Assembly (NCBI RefSeq): GCF_022682495.2
Contig: NC_071392.1
Coordinates: 84,398,797 to 84,462,796 of the forward strand
DNA length: 64,000 nt
Direction: 5' to 3'
Origin: Desmodus rotundus
Lineage: Eukaryota > Chordata > Mammalia > Chiroptera > Phyllostomidae
Numbering within the stretch: the first letter of the stretch is position 1; each line of letters begins with the position of its first letter. Position numbers and translations under genes: made by a program. A model generated the notes under the pieces. It did not search any database. It saw only the letters and a program-made list of their open reading frames with translations, and had not been told where the DNA came from. Below, piece by piece: positions 1 to 11,775 of the stretch.

Positions 1-74
1 CGACCTCATGCCTATAGGAGTGAATACGGGCCACTTGGCTCCTGCCTTAGGAAGTGGAACTGGTCACCTTAGAA

Positions 75-327
75 CAGCTCTGCCCAATAGATAATAGAAT
101 GTGAGCCACAGATTAAAATAAAAAGAAACAGGTGAAATTAACTTTAATAATAGGGTTTAATCTAATGTAGTAAAAATTTTATTTCATGTAATCAATATTT
201 TAAAAATAATTTAATAAGATGTTTTACATTTTTAATTCTTTGGTAACTAGGCCTTTGAAATCCAGTGTAAGTTTTATAGTCTCTATTTGGACAAGCCACA
301 TTTCAAAGGCCACTGTATTGGATAGCC
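75..327 (+). mobile_element. hAT-Charlie-type DNA transposon remnant
   Basis: The left end reads CAGCTCTGCCCAATAG and the right end reads GTATTGGATAGC, which are decayed inverted copies of the hAT terminal repeat CAGCGCTGTCCAATA. The interior is AT-rich and carries the phrases AACAGGTGAAATTAA and GCCACATTTCAAAGG, which I associate with the MER3/MER33-like non-autonomous group. It has no coding capacity. The superfamily is fairly secure; the exact family name is not. Confidence 0.65.
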
Positions 328-1424
328 TTAAAATGTAATTTCTTCTTGCTAGAAATTCCATACCACCCACTTAAAAAGTTAACGTTTTGGAGGGCAGGAT
401 CAGGAAGATAGCAATTCAAATTCATCATCATTATTATTAAAAAAGATGTACAAAGCATAGAGTTGGATCTGTTCTGTGTGTTCACTACTAGGAAGGCTAT
501 TCAGATGGGTACTTACTGTCCAGAAGCTTCTGAATTTCTGCTAGAGTGTTTATTATTGACTTAGATTCTAAATTTATATGATCAGTCTCCAGCTCAGCAT
601 CATCTGGATTTTGGGGTAAGTTTCAAGGGATGATATAGTTTATGATTAACTGAAAATAAACAAAACAAACCCAGCACCATCCGCAAATCAGCAGCAACCA
701 CTGGGCTGAGAAGTAGAAGATACTCTCTTCTGTGGGTGACGATACTTTCTACTTTCCTAAAGTAGATAGCGATTTTGCAAATGAAGACAAGAATTTTCAT
801 TATTATCAGTTCTACTTTTAGAATATTTTTGGGCAAAATTTCCTGATCAGTTGGATTGCATTTTCACCCCACAGAGAACACTCTATAATAAGTGAGTTAG
901 GTGTATGGTTCTGTGCCGTTGGTGAACCCCGGGATGGATTTTCAGTGACAAGCACTTGTGCTTGATCTTGTGAAAGGTTTGCTCTTGTTTACATAAAGCA
1001 GATTGCTTTCTCCCCTTCTGCTGCTCTGCACTGTGTTCCTGTTATATTCCTTTTGCTTCTGTACGTCTCTTTCTTTCCTCCTCCTGGTGCACTGGTGCCT
1101 GCCAGCCTTCGGCAAGTTCTCTGAGAGGTGGGTGCTGCTGAGGCTGCACTTTGGCCTTGCTGCCCCATGGCTCCTCCCAGCTGGAAGCCCACAGAAGCCC
1201 TCTGTGAGTTCAGAACATGCTCCCTTCCTCTCGGATCCCTTTTTGATCTCAGGAAGGTTCCTGCCTCTCCTGGTTCATCTTACTCGAGGAATCAACAAGA
1301 CAGCTTATCTAGAATTTACCTGACTCCTCAGCCATGAGCTCCAGCAACATTTGGGGCACACGGCAATGCTTGTTTCCATCGGAGCTCTCTCAAAGAGCTT
1401 CCTCCAGGACCGTGCTGTGCAACA

Positions 1425-1725
1425 GAGAGATGTGATGTGGGCCATGGACCTAATTAAAACATTTCCAGTAGCCCCATTTAAAAAAGTAAAAATACCAGGT
1501 GACATTAAATTTAATAATATATTTTATCTCATATATCCAAAATTTCCGAACATCTAACTAATGTAAGAAGTTATCAGTGAGCTATTTTACCTTTTCTAAA
1601 AATACATGTACCAGGTCTTCAATATCTGGTGGGTATTTTCCACGTAGAACACATCAGAGTTTGGGTGCTAAATTTTCAACAAGTATATGCGATTCGTGTT
1701 TAGAGTTGGCAAGATTTACAATGGA
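1425..1725 (+). mobile_element. Second hAT-Charlie-type remnant of the same family
   Basis: This stretch parallels the element at 75-327. CCAGTAGCCCCATTTAAAAAAG, followed by an AGGTGACATTAAATTTAATAATA-like segment and a degenerate CTTCAATATCTGGTG segment, corresponds to the middle of the same consensus. The outer ends are eroded, so the limits are approximate. It is non-coding. Confidence 0.5.
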
Positions 1726-1964
1726 AAATGTGGATTCCCATGTCCAAGATGTTCCAAAACACTTACAATTTTTTCCATAACAAAATCAAGTACCAAAAAA
1801 TGAGATTTTAAAAATATTTACATCCATGTTAATAAAACTGACTTATGATTTTTAAAAGACTCTGTTTGACTTTGAAGCAAGGTGAAAATACTCCTATTAA
1901 GAAAATTGTGTTTAATAGGAAAAGACTTAATATTGCTTTCATTTTAAACTTAAACTTAAGTTTA

Positions 1965-2075
1965 GTTACAATTATGTCAAACATTCATTCTTCATACTCA
2001 CCACATTTCAAATGCTCAATAGCCACTTATGGCTAATTTAGAAGATTTTAAAGCACTGTTGAATCAAAAAGAAAA
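1965..2075. mobile_element. hAT end fragment (MER3/MER33-like)
   Basis: The phrase CACATTTCAAATGCTCAATAG, followed by CCACTTATGGCTAATTTAG, matches the conserved sub-terminal part of the same hAT family. It may be the displaced right end of the copy at 1425-1725. The 240 bases between them (1726-1964) are AT-rich with nothing recognisable. Confidence 0.5.
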
Positions 2076-2339
2076 AAATATAAACAGAACTTTATAATGA
2101 TTTCCCTACAATATCTCTATGTAGCTATTTTTAAGTTTCTTTTTAAAATGTGTGTGCGTACACATCTGTCTGTCTGTCTTCATTAACTTCCTCCCTGACT
2201 CTGCATCTGGGGTTTTAACTGCTGTTTTGCTCCCCTCTAATTGCAATGGACCTTGCTTCCTGCCTTTCTGATATCATTTCATGTTGCCCTTCACCCAGCG
2301 TTTTTATGTCCACTCCGTCCTCCTTTCATATCGGAGTTT

Positions 2340-2650
2340 CTTCATGAACCTAGTTTAGGTTCACAGGAAAATTGAGTGGAAGGTACAGAGATTCCCCATA
2401 TACCTTGTGCACCCTGATCCCTCCCCCCTCCCCCCCACCCCTGCACAGCCTCCCCCTGCAGCGTGGGACTTGCATTACCACTGACAAACCTACACTGACA
2501 CCTCACTGTCACCCTGAGTCCGGGGGTTACCTTAGGGGTCACTGTTGGTGTTGTGCACTCCAATGACATGTGTCCATCATTGCAGGGTCATATGGAATAG
2601 TTTCACTGCCCTAAAAATCCTCTGTGATCCACCTATTTACTTATTGTTCT
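2340..2650 (-). mobile_element. Ancient LINE-1 3' UTR fragment
   Basis: The phrases GTTCACAGGAAAATTGAG, GGTACAGAGATTCCCCATAT, GTTGTGCACTCCAATGACAT and TTTCACTGCCCTAAAAATCC occur in the order expected for the reverse complement of an old mammalian L1 (L1M-type) 3' UTR. A C-rich patch inside corresponds to the usual G-rich polypurine run. There is no coding sequence. Age is inferred from the many mismatches. Confidence 0.75.
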
Positions 2651-4806
2651 TTTTTGTATTGAATGATCTTGAACTCCCAGTAATAAAAATAGGGAGACAG
2701 ATTAGATTTTTTTCACTCACTCTAAAATGAAATGTAAGCAGACCTAAACAACCAAAGCCCTGTGACCCTTGAATGATTTCCTGCTCCTGAGGGTCAGTGA
2801 CCAATGAAGGGGGAAAACATCCCTGCCAGTCAGTCCACCCCAGGGCAGCCAGTGCCCTGTACTGGGTTCTGCGGAGGGGGCTGCTGGGACAGCCCTTGTA
2901 TTTTTGGTCTGACCCCAACAATTAACTTCTGTTTTGAGATTAAAAAGAACACAGCAGCCTCCTAGCTCTCTGTCCTTGCAAGGGGTGGAGGAGGTCACCC
3001 CATTTTGTGGGATTGTGGCTGCCATGTGATGTAATAACAAAGCATTTAGCTGGGGATGCAAGATGTGAAGCTTGGGGAGAAGGCAGCTGGGGCTGGGGGT
3101 AGCCTGGAGGGAATGGAACAGAGGGGAGGAAGCAGGGGAGGCTCTCAGTTTAGCCTGGGCCAGTGGATGTGTGACCCTGAGCAAGTTACTTCCTCCCTGG
3201 GCCTCCGCTTCCTTCCTCACTGGCAAATTCAGCTGTAGTCCATGTGGTTCCTCCGCTGTACTGGCCCATGAGTGCAGATCTGCTTTTCAGAGAATTCTCG
3301 TTCCTACCACAGGCAGGCACCCAGTTACAGAACGGAGAAGAGCTTAAACCAAGCATTTACATTATTAAAAATGATGGGGAGAAGAAAGGAAATAGTAGCT
3401 CATGCATTTCCACTCTCCAAACAATTCAAATCTGTGTGAGTTGTTTTTGCTTGACCCACCAAGACACGAACATGTATGTACCAGTAAATACCCACATGCA
3501 CCCACATCGCCAGAATGCCTGGCCCAGCTGTGGCCTGGCCCCTGAGCTTTTCTATGCAACTGGCAAGCGAGGCAAACTGGGGCTGTGGATGTTTTGGGAG
3601 CATTTCACATAGTTCAGTCTTAGTTTGCCAAATGTTTATTGCATATCTACTTATTTTTAAACCTATATTTTTACGCTTTTATCTTGTGCTGGGCCCTGAA
3701 ATAAGTATTTTATGAAGATCAGCTCGGTCACTTATATGCTGAGATAGGCAGATCCCTTTAAAAAAATGTACAAACCCCATTCCTGTCATTCAGAAGCTTA
3801 CAGAATACTTGGAGATGTGTATGTCTGCACCAAACCATGAAGAGCCCAAGGCATTGTTTTGTAAGTGCCCAAGTGATAAAGTAGTTAACAAATGCTCAGA
3901 CAATTAGAGAAGGGAGAGATGAGTTAGGATGAAAATTGAGCCATGGGGTATGTGGAAAGGAAGGAAGACAGTTTTCTGAGCAGGAATAACATGGGTTAAA
4001 GTCCTGGTTATGGTTGACTATGAAGGATATAGGAAATAACACACACAGCGTAAGTCATAGTTGAATGAACAAATGAGTAGCTTCCGGCGTTTGAGCTTGG
4101 GTGGTCAAACCTAGTGAGGGTGTTAGTGTAATGAGAATAGTGACTGTGGTTTCTTTCTGAGGCATGCAGTTTGTGATGCTGACATGTCCCGCGGAGATGC
4201 TCGTGGACACCTGAGCTGGAGGGCAGGTGAAAAGCCGAGCGAGGAACACAGATAGGAGAGTCACAGATGAGAGGTGATAGTGAAGCCACAGAGGGTTTGT
4301 TGCTAAATGAGGGAGGGGAGTGAGGGCCAGAGTTGTGTGAAGCACCCAGAGCTTGCACTTAGGAAGAAGAAGGGGTCAGCTGAGGGACTACTGGAGAGAT
4401 AGGAGGGAAGTAATGGAGCATCAGGTCAAGGTCACAGGGTGAGATGGTTTCCTGGTGCTGGCTGCCACCTGTGCTACCTGTACAAGGGAGGAAAGTCAGC
4501 CCCATGTGAAGATGGAAGCAGAACCCAGGCTGCTTCTGGAGTAGGACAGAGAAGGGACTTCTGTGGAAAGAGGTTTATTTATTATGCACCCATAGGTAAT
4601 TTTGCTCAGAGGCCTGGATGTTAAATGTTTGCCCCAGATGTTGAGTCTTCTTTTAAGTACATTTTGCAAATAGAAAACAGTGCAAAAGAAAACTGTGCTT
4701 CACGGCACAGAGGGGAATCACTGAGGTTCAGACCTTTCCTCCGAGAACCCTCTTTGCAAAACTCTCTTGTTTCTGCAAATAATGCTCATATGATTGATTG
4801 TTTGTT
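2651..4806. other. Non-coding stretch without a recognisable gene
   Basis: I see no coding exon here. Open frames up to 160 codons exist on the minus strand (for example 2744-3226) but lack family similarity, start context and splice context. The stretch holds one MIR fragment (about 3169-3236) and a weak L2-like match near 3630-3720 (AATGTTTATTGCATATCTAC). The rest is unassigned unique DNA. Confidence 0.6.
3169..3236 (+). mobile_element. MIR SINE fragment
   Basis: GTGACCCTGAGCAAGTTACT, followed by a CCTGGGCCTCCGCTTCCTT segment, matches the central core of the ancient tRNA-derived MIR element in sense orientation. Confidence 0.65.
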
Positions 4807-5018
4807 TTTAAATCCTCATCCGAGGATGTTTTTATTGAGGAAGAGAGAGAGACACACAGATATTGATGTGAGGGAGAAACATCAAGTGGTTGCCTCCTGT
4901 ATGTGCCCTGACCAGGGATCAAACCCACAACCTAGGCACGTGCCCTGACTGGGAATCAACCCTTCAACTTTTGGTGTACAGGATCACGCTCCAACCAACT
5001 GATCCATCCAGCCAGGGT
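4807..5018 (-). mobile_element. VES SINE (bat tRNA-derived), reverse orientation
   Basis: Read on the minus strand, the element starts at CCTGGCTGGATGGATCAGTT near 5017. It carries the duplicated CAGTCAGGGCACGTGCCTAGG-type box and ends in the GATTTAAAAAC tail near 4807. The phrase TGCAAATAAT lies at 4774-4783 and again at 5018-5027 and is a possible target-site duplication, although about 20 bases separate the left copy from the recognisable tail. Confidence 0.9.
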
Positions 5019-5424
5019 GCAAATAATCTGTGTTCTCACTTGTCCCTGGGCTCGGATGCAGTCACGCTGTGCATGGGCCAGCTCCCCTGACAGAGCTCAT
5101 GTTATTTGGGAATGTCTATGGGTTGTGCCCCTGACGGAGGCTCATTGTGAGTCAGCAGCCTGCTCTGCTCAGCCTGTTCTCAGTAGATCCGCTTTCACGC
5201 TTTCCCCAAATGAACTTTCTTTTTGCTGTGTAAGTTGTCTGATGAATTTCATTTTGGCCTGTGATAGAAATGTTATCATGTGGGATCAGATGTAAATGCA
5301 CTTTTGTTATGTAAACAAGCACCATTTGGACCTCATTCCAGAACCACCAGATTGGAACAGTGTTTGGGGAGTAGGGGTGGGAATAACAGTGTTTGGGAAA
5401 TAGTGTTTTGGGTTTTGTTTCTGA

Positions 5425-5580
5425 ATTCTGAATTTAAAAAAAAATTAAATTTATTAGGATGACATTGGTTAGTAAAATTTTGTAGGTCTCAAGTGCACAA
5501 TTCTATGATACCTCATCTGTATATTGCGTTGTGTGTTCACCACCCAAAGTCAAATCTCCTCTGTTACCATATATCTGAAT
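5425..5580 (-). mobile_element. LINE-1 3' end fragment
   Basis: The sequence TTTATTAGGATGACATTGGT, followed by AATTCTATGATACCTCATCTG and GTGTGTTCACCACCCAAAGTC, is the reverse complement of a laurasiatherian L1 3' terminus with its A-tail side at the left. It is 5'-truncated and non-coding. Confidence 0.7.
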
Positions 5581-6519
5581 GCTGATTAAACTTGTAACTT
5601 CTGGAGATGTCTACAGAGTCACTAAGAGCCCCTCTAGCTTAGGCTTAGCACAACTTAGAGTTTGCTCAGATTTGTTTTTGAAGAGACGATCCCAGGTAGG
5701 AATCAGATTTCTGCCGGGTCCTAGATATCTATGGCAGAAGGTCAGCGACTTTTGTCCATTTGTATTGATAGTTCATGCCCAAGGAGCTGTGCTTCTTTCA
5801 GTTCAGAGCAGATCCTATCATCAAATATTCATTGCTCCCCGAGTGAAACGGAATTGAAAGATACTTACAGGTTAGTGACCCAGTTCCCTATGATGATTCA
5901 AGGGGTATATTTTTCATTCATGATTTCAGCAAGTATTTATCGGGCTGGGTACAATGCAAGGCATTGTTGAGGTTACTAAAGGGTATTTGGGGTGGTGTCC
6001 ATTGTCTAGGCGCTTACTACCAAGGTGGAGGACTAAGAATTACTGAAATGAAAGATTTTAAAAATAATGTGGCTAAATATATAAGGCAATTGTGGTACAG
6101 CCTGTGTGCTTAGGAGTTCAGAGAAAGCGAATAGTATGAAGTGATGCCGTAAGCAGAGTTGGCTTCCTGGAGGCGGCGGACTATGAGCTGGATGGGTCAT
6201 GCTGAACGGTAGAATTTAAGCTGGGAGATTAAGTGGAGAGTGGAAAACAGCCTGAGCATATACTACGGGACAGCGGCACAGCGTAGGTGGGGAATTTGTG
6301 TTACAGAGAAACGAAGGAGGGAGTTGGGTAGACGAGCGGGGGTTAGATCGCAGAAGGTCCTGAGTGACAGACTTACACACTCGTTCCAGGGGGACATGGC
6401 GCTGTGCAAGTTCTTAGTAAGAGCGTGACCTTTAGCCCTCTTTCCCCCTTTACCAAGCAGGATTTCTTTATAGTGCTCCTCAGTATCTGAAACAAGTGCC
6501 TCCTCATCTGTTTACTTCT

Positions 6520-6630
6520 TTACTGGTCTTTACTCCACAAGAACGTGAGCACCATGAGGCCAGGGCCCTCGTCTGATGCACTGCACGGCACTTCCCAGTG
6601 TCCAGAACGGCCTGGCAGGGCGCCGTCTCT
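6520..6630 (+). mobile_element. LINE-2 3' end fragment
   Basis: The order of motifs (AACGTGAGCACCATGAGGCC, then CAGGGCCCTCGTC, then CACTTCCCAGTGTCCAGAAC) matches the L2 3' end, where a blood-bank-like 'AGGGCAGGGACT' box precedes an 'AGTGCCTGGCAC' box. It is strongly diverged. Confidence 0.5.
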
Positions 6631-6865
6631 TTCTCTGGCCATTTTTGTGCCCACATATCCCTCTGTCTCTGCCTCTACCTCCGCTCCTACTCTGTCTGGA
6701 GAAATGCACATTCACAAATTTTGGGTAAAATTTTAGGCTGGCTACCTCCCTGCCACCCATGACCTCGGACCCATGGGGAACCCTGAGACCAGGTTAAGTT
6801 GGAGTTCAGCCAGAGTGTCTCCCTGTGTCACCTGGGAAAGGGATTTCTTTGGGCCTCTCATGCTC

Positions 6866-7097
6866 TTTTTTTTTAATCTTCACTTGAAGATATCGTTTTA
6901 CTGATTTTAGAGAGAGAAGAAGTAGGGGGGAGAGAGAGAGAGAAATAGTGATGTGAGTGAGAAAAGAACATCAATCCGTTTCCTCTCCTATGCACCCAGG
7001 CCAGGGATCGAACCTACAACTTAGGTATGTGCCCTGCCTGGGGATCGACCTGCTACCTTTTAGTGTACGGGATGACTTACAACTTACAGCCAGGGCA
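6866..7097 (-). mobile_element. VES SINE, reverse orientation
   Basis: The element contains the GA-rich AGAGAGAGAGAGAAATAG body, the AGGGATCGAACCTACAAC B-box complement and the CCAGGGC head at the right. It is diverged; the head is GCCCTGGCTGTAAGTTGTAAG. GCCTCTCAT flanks it at 6853-6861 and 7101-7109, consistent with a short target-site duplication. Confidence 0.88.
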
Positions 7098-7264
7098 TGA
7101 GCCTCTCATTTTTTTCCATTGAAGAAAGAGAAAGAGGATGGGTCATGTGCTTTAGTCATTGTTGTACCTGCTGTGGAGGATGCAGTGGGAAAGTGAATGA
7201 CAGGGGATTTTTTGCAGTTTCTCTAAGGAGTGGGACCAGATGATACCAAGATGTTTCCAGGGTG

Positions 7265-7461
7265 TGGTTGCCAGGAAAAATATAGGATGTTGAGTTAAAT
7301 TTGAATTTCAGATAAACAATGAATAATTTTTTTAGTATAAGGACATCAGTACATCCCCATTGTTTCCTGAGACATACTTATACTAAAAAGCTATTTGTTA
7401 TTTGTCTGAAATTCAGGTTTAACTGGGTGTTCTGGTTTTCCTGCCTAAATCTGGTAACCCT
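7265..7461. mobile_element. Palindromic MITE-like DNA transposon, copy 1
   Basis: The two halves are imperfect inverted copies. GAATTTCAGATAAACAATGA on the left (near 7301) pairs with TTTGTCTGAAATTCAGGTTT on the right (near 7405), and TTTTAGTATAAG pairs with CTTATACTAAAA. The outer ends GGTTGCCAG and CTGGTAACC are also inverted. The element is non-coding and would fold into a long hairpin. I recognise it as a common old mammalian repeat but cannot name the family. A second copy lies at 8837-9005. Confidence 0.65.
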
Positions 7462-8289
7462 AATTAGGGTCTAAGGGCTCTCGCGGGGTCCTGTGTATGG
7501 CACCCTGAAGGCACTGTCACTTCTGTTCATTCAGTCCTCTGTTAACGCATCTGTGACCTGTCTCCTCCTTCCCTTCCTTGGAAGTCCATTTCCACTGTAC
7601 CCTGCATATTACTTCTTAAATCACAAATATTTTGTTGTGGGCACAGAGCCAGCATCTCTCCTACTGTGGCTTTTGACCTTCCTGCTGAGATTTCTGAGCA
7701 GCAGGTAACGCGGAGTTCTTGGATATAAGTGGTTCCTTGTAGAAGAGAATGGAGAGCAAGTCTAGCTGGGAAGGCAAGAGTGGGGCTGATGGTGGGAGGA
7801 CAGTCAGTTGGGGTGTTGGCTGGACACTGACACTGAATCGTGTGTGGTTGGATGTCACTGGGGAAAAGGTGAGACAGGAGCCCCTTATGATGTGACTTGC
7901 TGGCTGAGGGTGGGGTTGTTTGGAAAAACAGAAGGAGGTCCCGTTTGGCGTCCTGTCTCAGCTGCAAATGGGAAGTTCATATTCTGCCGTTCCAACAGTT
8001 GACGATACTATGTCATCTTTTCCCTGGAGATGCCGTTCAGAGGAGCCGAATTTCAGAAACAAATTGCACGTGGTTATATTAAATCTAAAACTTGTCTCCA
8101 TCTAATATCATTGTAATAATTCAAGGGCAAACTCTAGTGGAGATTACTAATTTAACATAGGTATTCCTCACTTTAAGGAAACAAGTCTTAAACTTGCAGA
8201 ATCAAAGTAGTAGAGATTGATTCATTTTAAAGAAATAGAACTTTCAAAATGAAAGGTCATCAAGGGGAAATCGGTGGTAGTAACAACAA

Positions 8290-8490
8290 TTACTACTATT
8301 TGCTCAGCTACTAGTTGAGCAACTACTGTGTGCCTGGCATTTTATGTTGAAGTTGCGCATTGCTGCCAATCCTCTCAAACACCCTGCAAGGTGCCTATTA
8401 TTGTTGTACATGCGTGGAGACTGAGTCTCAGAGAATCACGTCACCAGTGAGTGGTGCGCTGAGGATCTGAACACAGAGCCCAGCAAGCAC
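8290..8490 (-). mobile_element. MIR SINE
   Basis: The reverse complement of MIR is visible through CTACTGTGTGCCTGGCATTT, then AGACTGAGTCTCAGAGAATC, then GAGGATCTGAACACAGAGCC. Confidence 0.7.
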
Positions 8491-8836
8491 CGTACGCAGT
8501 GCTGAGAACTCTCCTAGGAAGAGGGAACTAGGTTCTAGAAATTGTGAGTGTACAGTTCAGAAACTCTAGCAGGGGAGGAATTCTTCATCTGAATAAGGGC
8601 ACTGGGTGGCAGAATGATTAGAGGGGGACGCTCAGAGTTTGGAAGGTGCTTCAGAGTTCTTAGGGTCCTCCAGCACCACTCCTGAACTCAGATCGAGGGT
8701 CCTGGCCACCCCCATCTCAGTCCTCTCTCTGAGGACTGAGGTGGAACCCAGTCTGTCATCAGCGGGAAATAGGGACACAGTGAACCTGTCAGACCAGTGT
8801 TCCCGACCCTCGTCACAGCCTGGTGACCAGGCTGAG

Positions 8837-9005
8837 GTCGCCGGATTAAATACAAGATGCTCAGTTACATCTGAGTTTCAGATACACAACAAAAATGTCT
8901 TAGGGTAAGTATGCCTCGTACGGTGTTTGACACATCCCTGTAGAAAAATTTACTTGTTGTGTATCTGAAATTCAGATTACTCTGGGCACCCTGTATGTTT
9001 ATATG
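8837..9005. mobile_element. Palindromic MITE-like DNA transposon, copy 2
   Basis: This is the same family as 7265-7461. CTGAGTTTCAGATACACAAC on the left pairs with GTTGTGTATCTGAAATTCAG on the right, and the flanking phrases TACAAGATGCTCAGTTA and CTCTGGGCACCCTGTATG match the outer arms of copy 1. The loop sequence differs. It is non-coding. Confidence 0.65.
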
Positions 9006-9124
9006 CTCTGCCTGAGATCAACAGCGTAGGCTCCTGCCTACCTTGGGGACAGGTTTCTGACCTCCTTCCTTGTCCTCTTTCGTCTGTTCAGTGGATTAGT
9101 AAAGCTTCATGCCACTTACACAGC

Positions 9125-9305
9125 ACTAATGCAATAATTGATTGAATTTTCATACTAAGCCTATGAGTAGGTACCACGATCATATTCCATCTTACAGATG
9201 AGAGAATTCAAGTGCAGAGAGGTTAAGTGACTTGTTCAAAGTCACACAGCTAGTGAGAGGCAGAGAAGGACCTGTCGGGGCAGCCTGGCTCCAGCATCAG
9301 TGCCG
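9125..9305 (-). mobile_element. MIR SINE
   Basis: A well-preserved reverse-orientation MIR: CAGATGAGAGAATTCAAGTG, GAGAGGTTAAGTGACTTGTT and GTCACACAGCTAGTGAGAGG follow the consensus order. Confidence 0.8.
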
Positions 9306-9358
9306 TGTCCCGCTACACGGCACCCCTCTGTGGAATGGGGACGGAACAGAAGGAAATA

Positions 9359-9488
9359 CAGGGTGGGGCAAACGTAGGTTTACAGTTGTGAGTATGTGAA
9401 ACAGAGTTAATCAAGCTATTGTAGCAATCACAACCTGCATGTCTTTTTTCCATACGAACAGCTGCCAGCCTGCTTTTGCCTCATGCTG
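9359..9488. mobile_element. Mariner-type MITE with TA flanks
   Basis: The left end CAGGGTGGGGCAAACGTAGG, followed by TTTACAGTTGT, is roughly the inverse of the right end (ACAGCTGCCAGCCTGCTTTT, then GCCTCATGCTG). The element is flanked by TA on both sides (9357-9358 and 9489-9490), the target duplicated by Tc1/mariner transposases. At about 130 bp it is a deletion derivative without transposase. The right terminal repeat is more eroded than the left. Confidence 0.75.
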
Positions 9489-11250
9489 TATATTGCTCAG
9501 GAAAGAGAGGATGGTGGAGTAGGGAGAACCTTTCTGTTCCCGGAGCTCAAGGGAAGGAGCACAGGGTAGAGTGTCTGACGGAGTCACGGGGGCCCAGCAG
9601 GAGCTCTGTGCTCACCTTTCTTCACTCTTCTTGAGGCCTCTTGACATTTAACACAAGATTCTCCACAGTGAGAGGTTCCTGCTGAGCACCAGGCCCCACG
9701 TGGCTCTTCCACCCCCTCCCCAAGATGCACTAAATCAGGTTCTCCTGCTCCATTACCTTTTAACTATCCCCACAAGCACGCCCCATTGTTCCTGACGAGC
9801 CTTTTTCACATCCAACAGGACCGAGTGGGACTCATTTCACTACAGTGTCTCTTTCTGCGAACACTGAACTCCATTGATTGTCTTTGCTCCCTTCCCACCC
9901 TGCAATGGGAAGATGTGTCTCGGGACTCCGGGCCATGGGAAAGGAAGATGCCCTGCAAAGACCCTCTGCTTTGCATTCAACTTTGTGTTTCCCTAAAGGT
10001 TCGGTCAGGCCCAGTTTACCTAAAAACCCAGCTCAGCTTTCGCAGTCTTCCTTAAGCATATCACCCTCCAGGGCCCTGAGGATAGAGTCACCACAGGGAA
10101 GAGACTTCCAAGAGGCCCACAGCCTAACTGGGATGGGAAGCCCTCCATCCCCAAAGAAGAATCAGTGTCAGCCAGAAAATTCTATGCCAGAGGCAAAACC
10201 AAACAAGCCAATACACAAAACCACCCCGCTGGGATCCTGGAGATGCCTTCGAAGATGACAGAAAAAGGGTCATGGACAGATGTCCAGGGAAACAATATGT
10301 GCCTCTGGGAAAGAGCCCCAGGGAGGTGATGCAAGATGCTGCTCTACAGAGTTAGGGAAGCGTGGGAGGGTGAAGAAAGGGCAGGGCACTCATAGCTCCC
10401 AAAGTTCTGCATTGACACTTATTGACCAGACCCACTAGGTACATGGTGTAGAGCTCCAGGTAACTGCGCCTGCAAGGTGATTGCATAAGTAAAAGTTAAT
10501 ATCACACGAAGCCGTACTTACTGAGTAAAATGACAGTAATGACTCTGCAGCAAACTTATAAAACAAAATTAGAACGTTTATCACCCCAGGTATTATTTAA
10601 TTTATTTGCCCTGAATTGTACATAACTGTTGGTTCTAATGCTTCCCAACCCACGGTCTTCTGTCCAAGGTTAACAGGTTCTTGTTTCTTGAACTTCTTTA
10701 GACTTGGCTTTAAAATGACATGTGACAAGCTGCTTCCCCCTGGATTTTTCATCTGTCACACCGTTTGCTGTTCCTAGGGTACAAGGGTTGCTTCTTGCTG
10801 AAAGGCGAGTCAACTTAGTGCTTCTTTTATCATTTAATGTTTACATTTTCTCTAAGAGAAAGGAATTGCTGCAAGCTATTTGCTTAAGGCTTAAAAAAAT
10901 AGGATTCTACTCCTATTTTAGTATTAGTATTCTTTTTCAAAGTGCTTTGAGATAACCAAAAGATTCTGTATAGCTATGGGATGGAAATTACTAGAAGTAA
11001 CTAATGAGACCAAGGACAGTGGGTGAGGCCAGTCATTAGAGGGCACAGATGTGAGCCTGTTGGCCTGTAGGGTCTCCTCCCCATCAGGCTGGCCACGGGG
11101 CAGGCACCGAGATGGGACAGATTCGGAGGAGCAGGGGACCTGCCCGAGGAGAGGCTGGCCTGCAGTGATGCGGGCAGGCCTCCCAGTCTCTCTTCCTGTT
11201 CTGGCGTCTCAGCCTCTCACCCTCTTGCACAGCGTCAGAGGCCCCACAGC

Positions 11251-11322
11251 CCAAGACGTCTCATCTTCCAATCCTGCTCAGATGTACCAAGACGTCTCAT
11301 CTTCCAATCCTGCTCAGATGTA
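11251..11322. repeat. Perfect 36-bp tandem duplication
   Basis: The 36-base unit beginning CCAAGACGTCTCATCTTCCA at 11251 is repeated without a mismatch starting at 11287. There are exactly two copies, with no partial third copy. Perfect identity implies a recent duplication or an assembly effect. Confidence 0.95.
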
Positions 11323-11654
11323 CTCTTCTCAAAAGGAGCAAGGCAGCTGTGTGATGTGCTGAACTTTTCAGTAATCCAGAGGGAAAGTGGTCAAGACGGG
11401 AGAGTATGATCAGGTTGAGGATAAAGAGACGAGGATTGCTTGGGCCAGTATTTCTGTCCGCATGGATTTGATCTCTCTCTGGATGTTGGAGTCCGTAAAC
11501 AGATTGGCTGTTTCATGGATCGAATGGTGCTGGTGTGACAGCTTGTGATAGCCATAGGTGCTAATGTGTTAACTGCTAATTCTTCGCATCTCCTGGATAC
11601 ATGCAGCTCCTGATTGACACAGCTCTGGGATTAGAGTCGTGGGCTGTAGAAACT

Positions 11655-11775
11655 GAAAGAGACTGTCTCTTAAGTTTCCTTCCCAGAAGTCTCAATATAT
11701 TGAGGGGTGTCCGAAGTCGCAAAGCCAGTAGTGGCACAGCTGGAACCCAGTGTTCTGACCTTATTCGAGGGTCGT
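11655..11775 (-). mobile_element. MIR SINE remnant
   Basis: CGCAAAGCCAGTAGTGGCAC, followed by AGCTGGAACCCAGTGTTCTG, corresponds to the MIR 'CACAGCTAGTAAGTGGCAGAGC' region in reverse orientation. The left part is weak. Confidence 0.5.
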
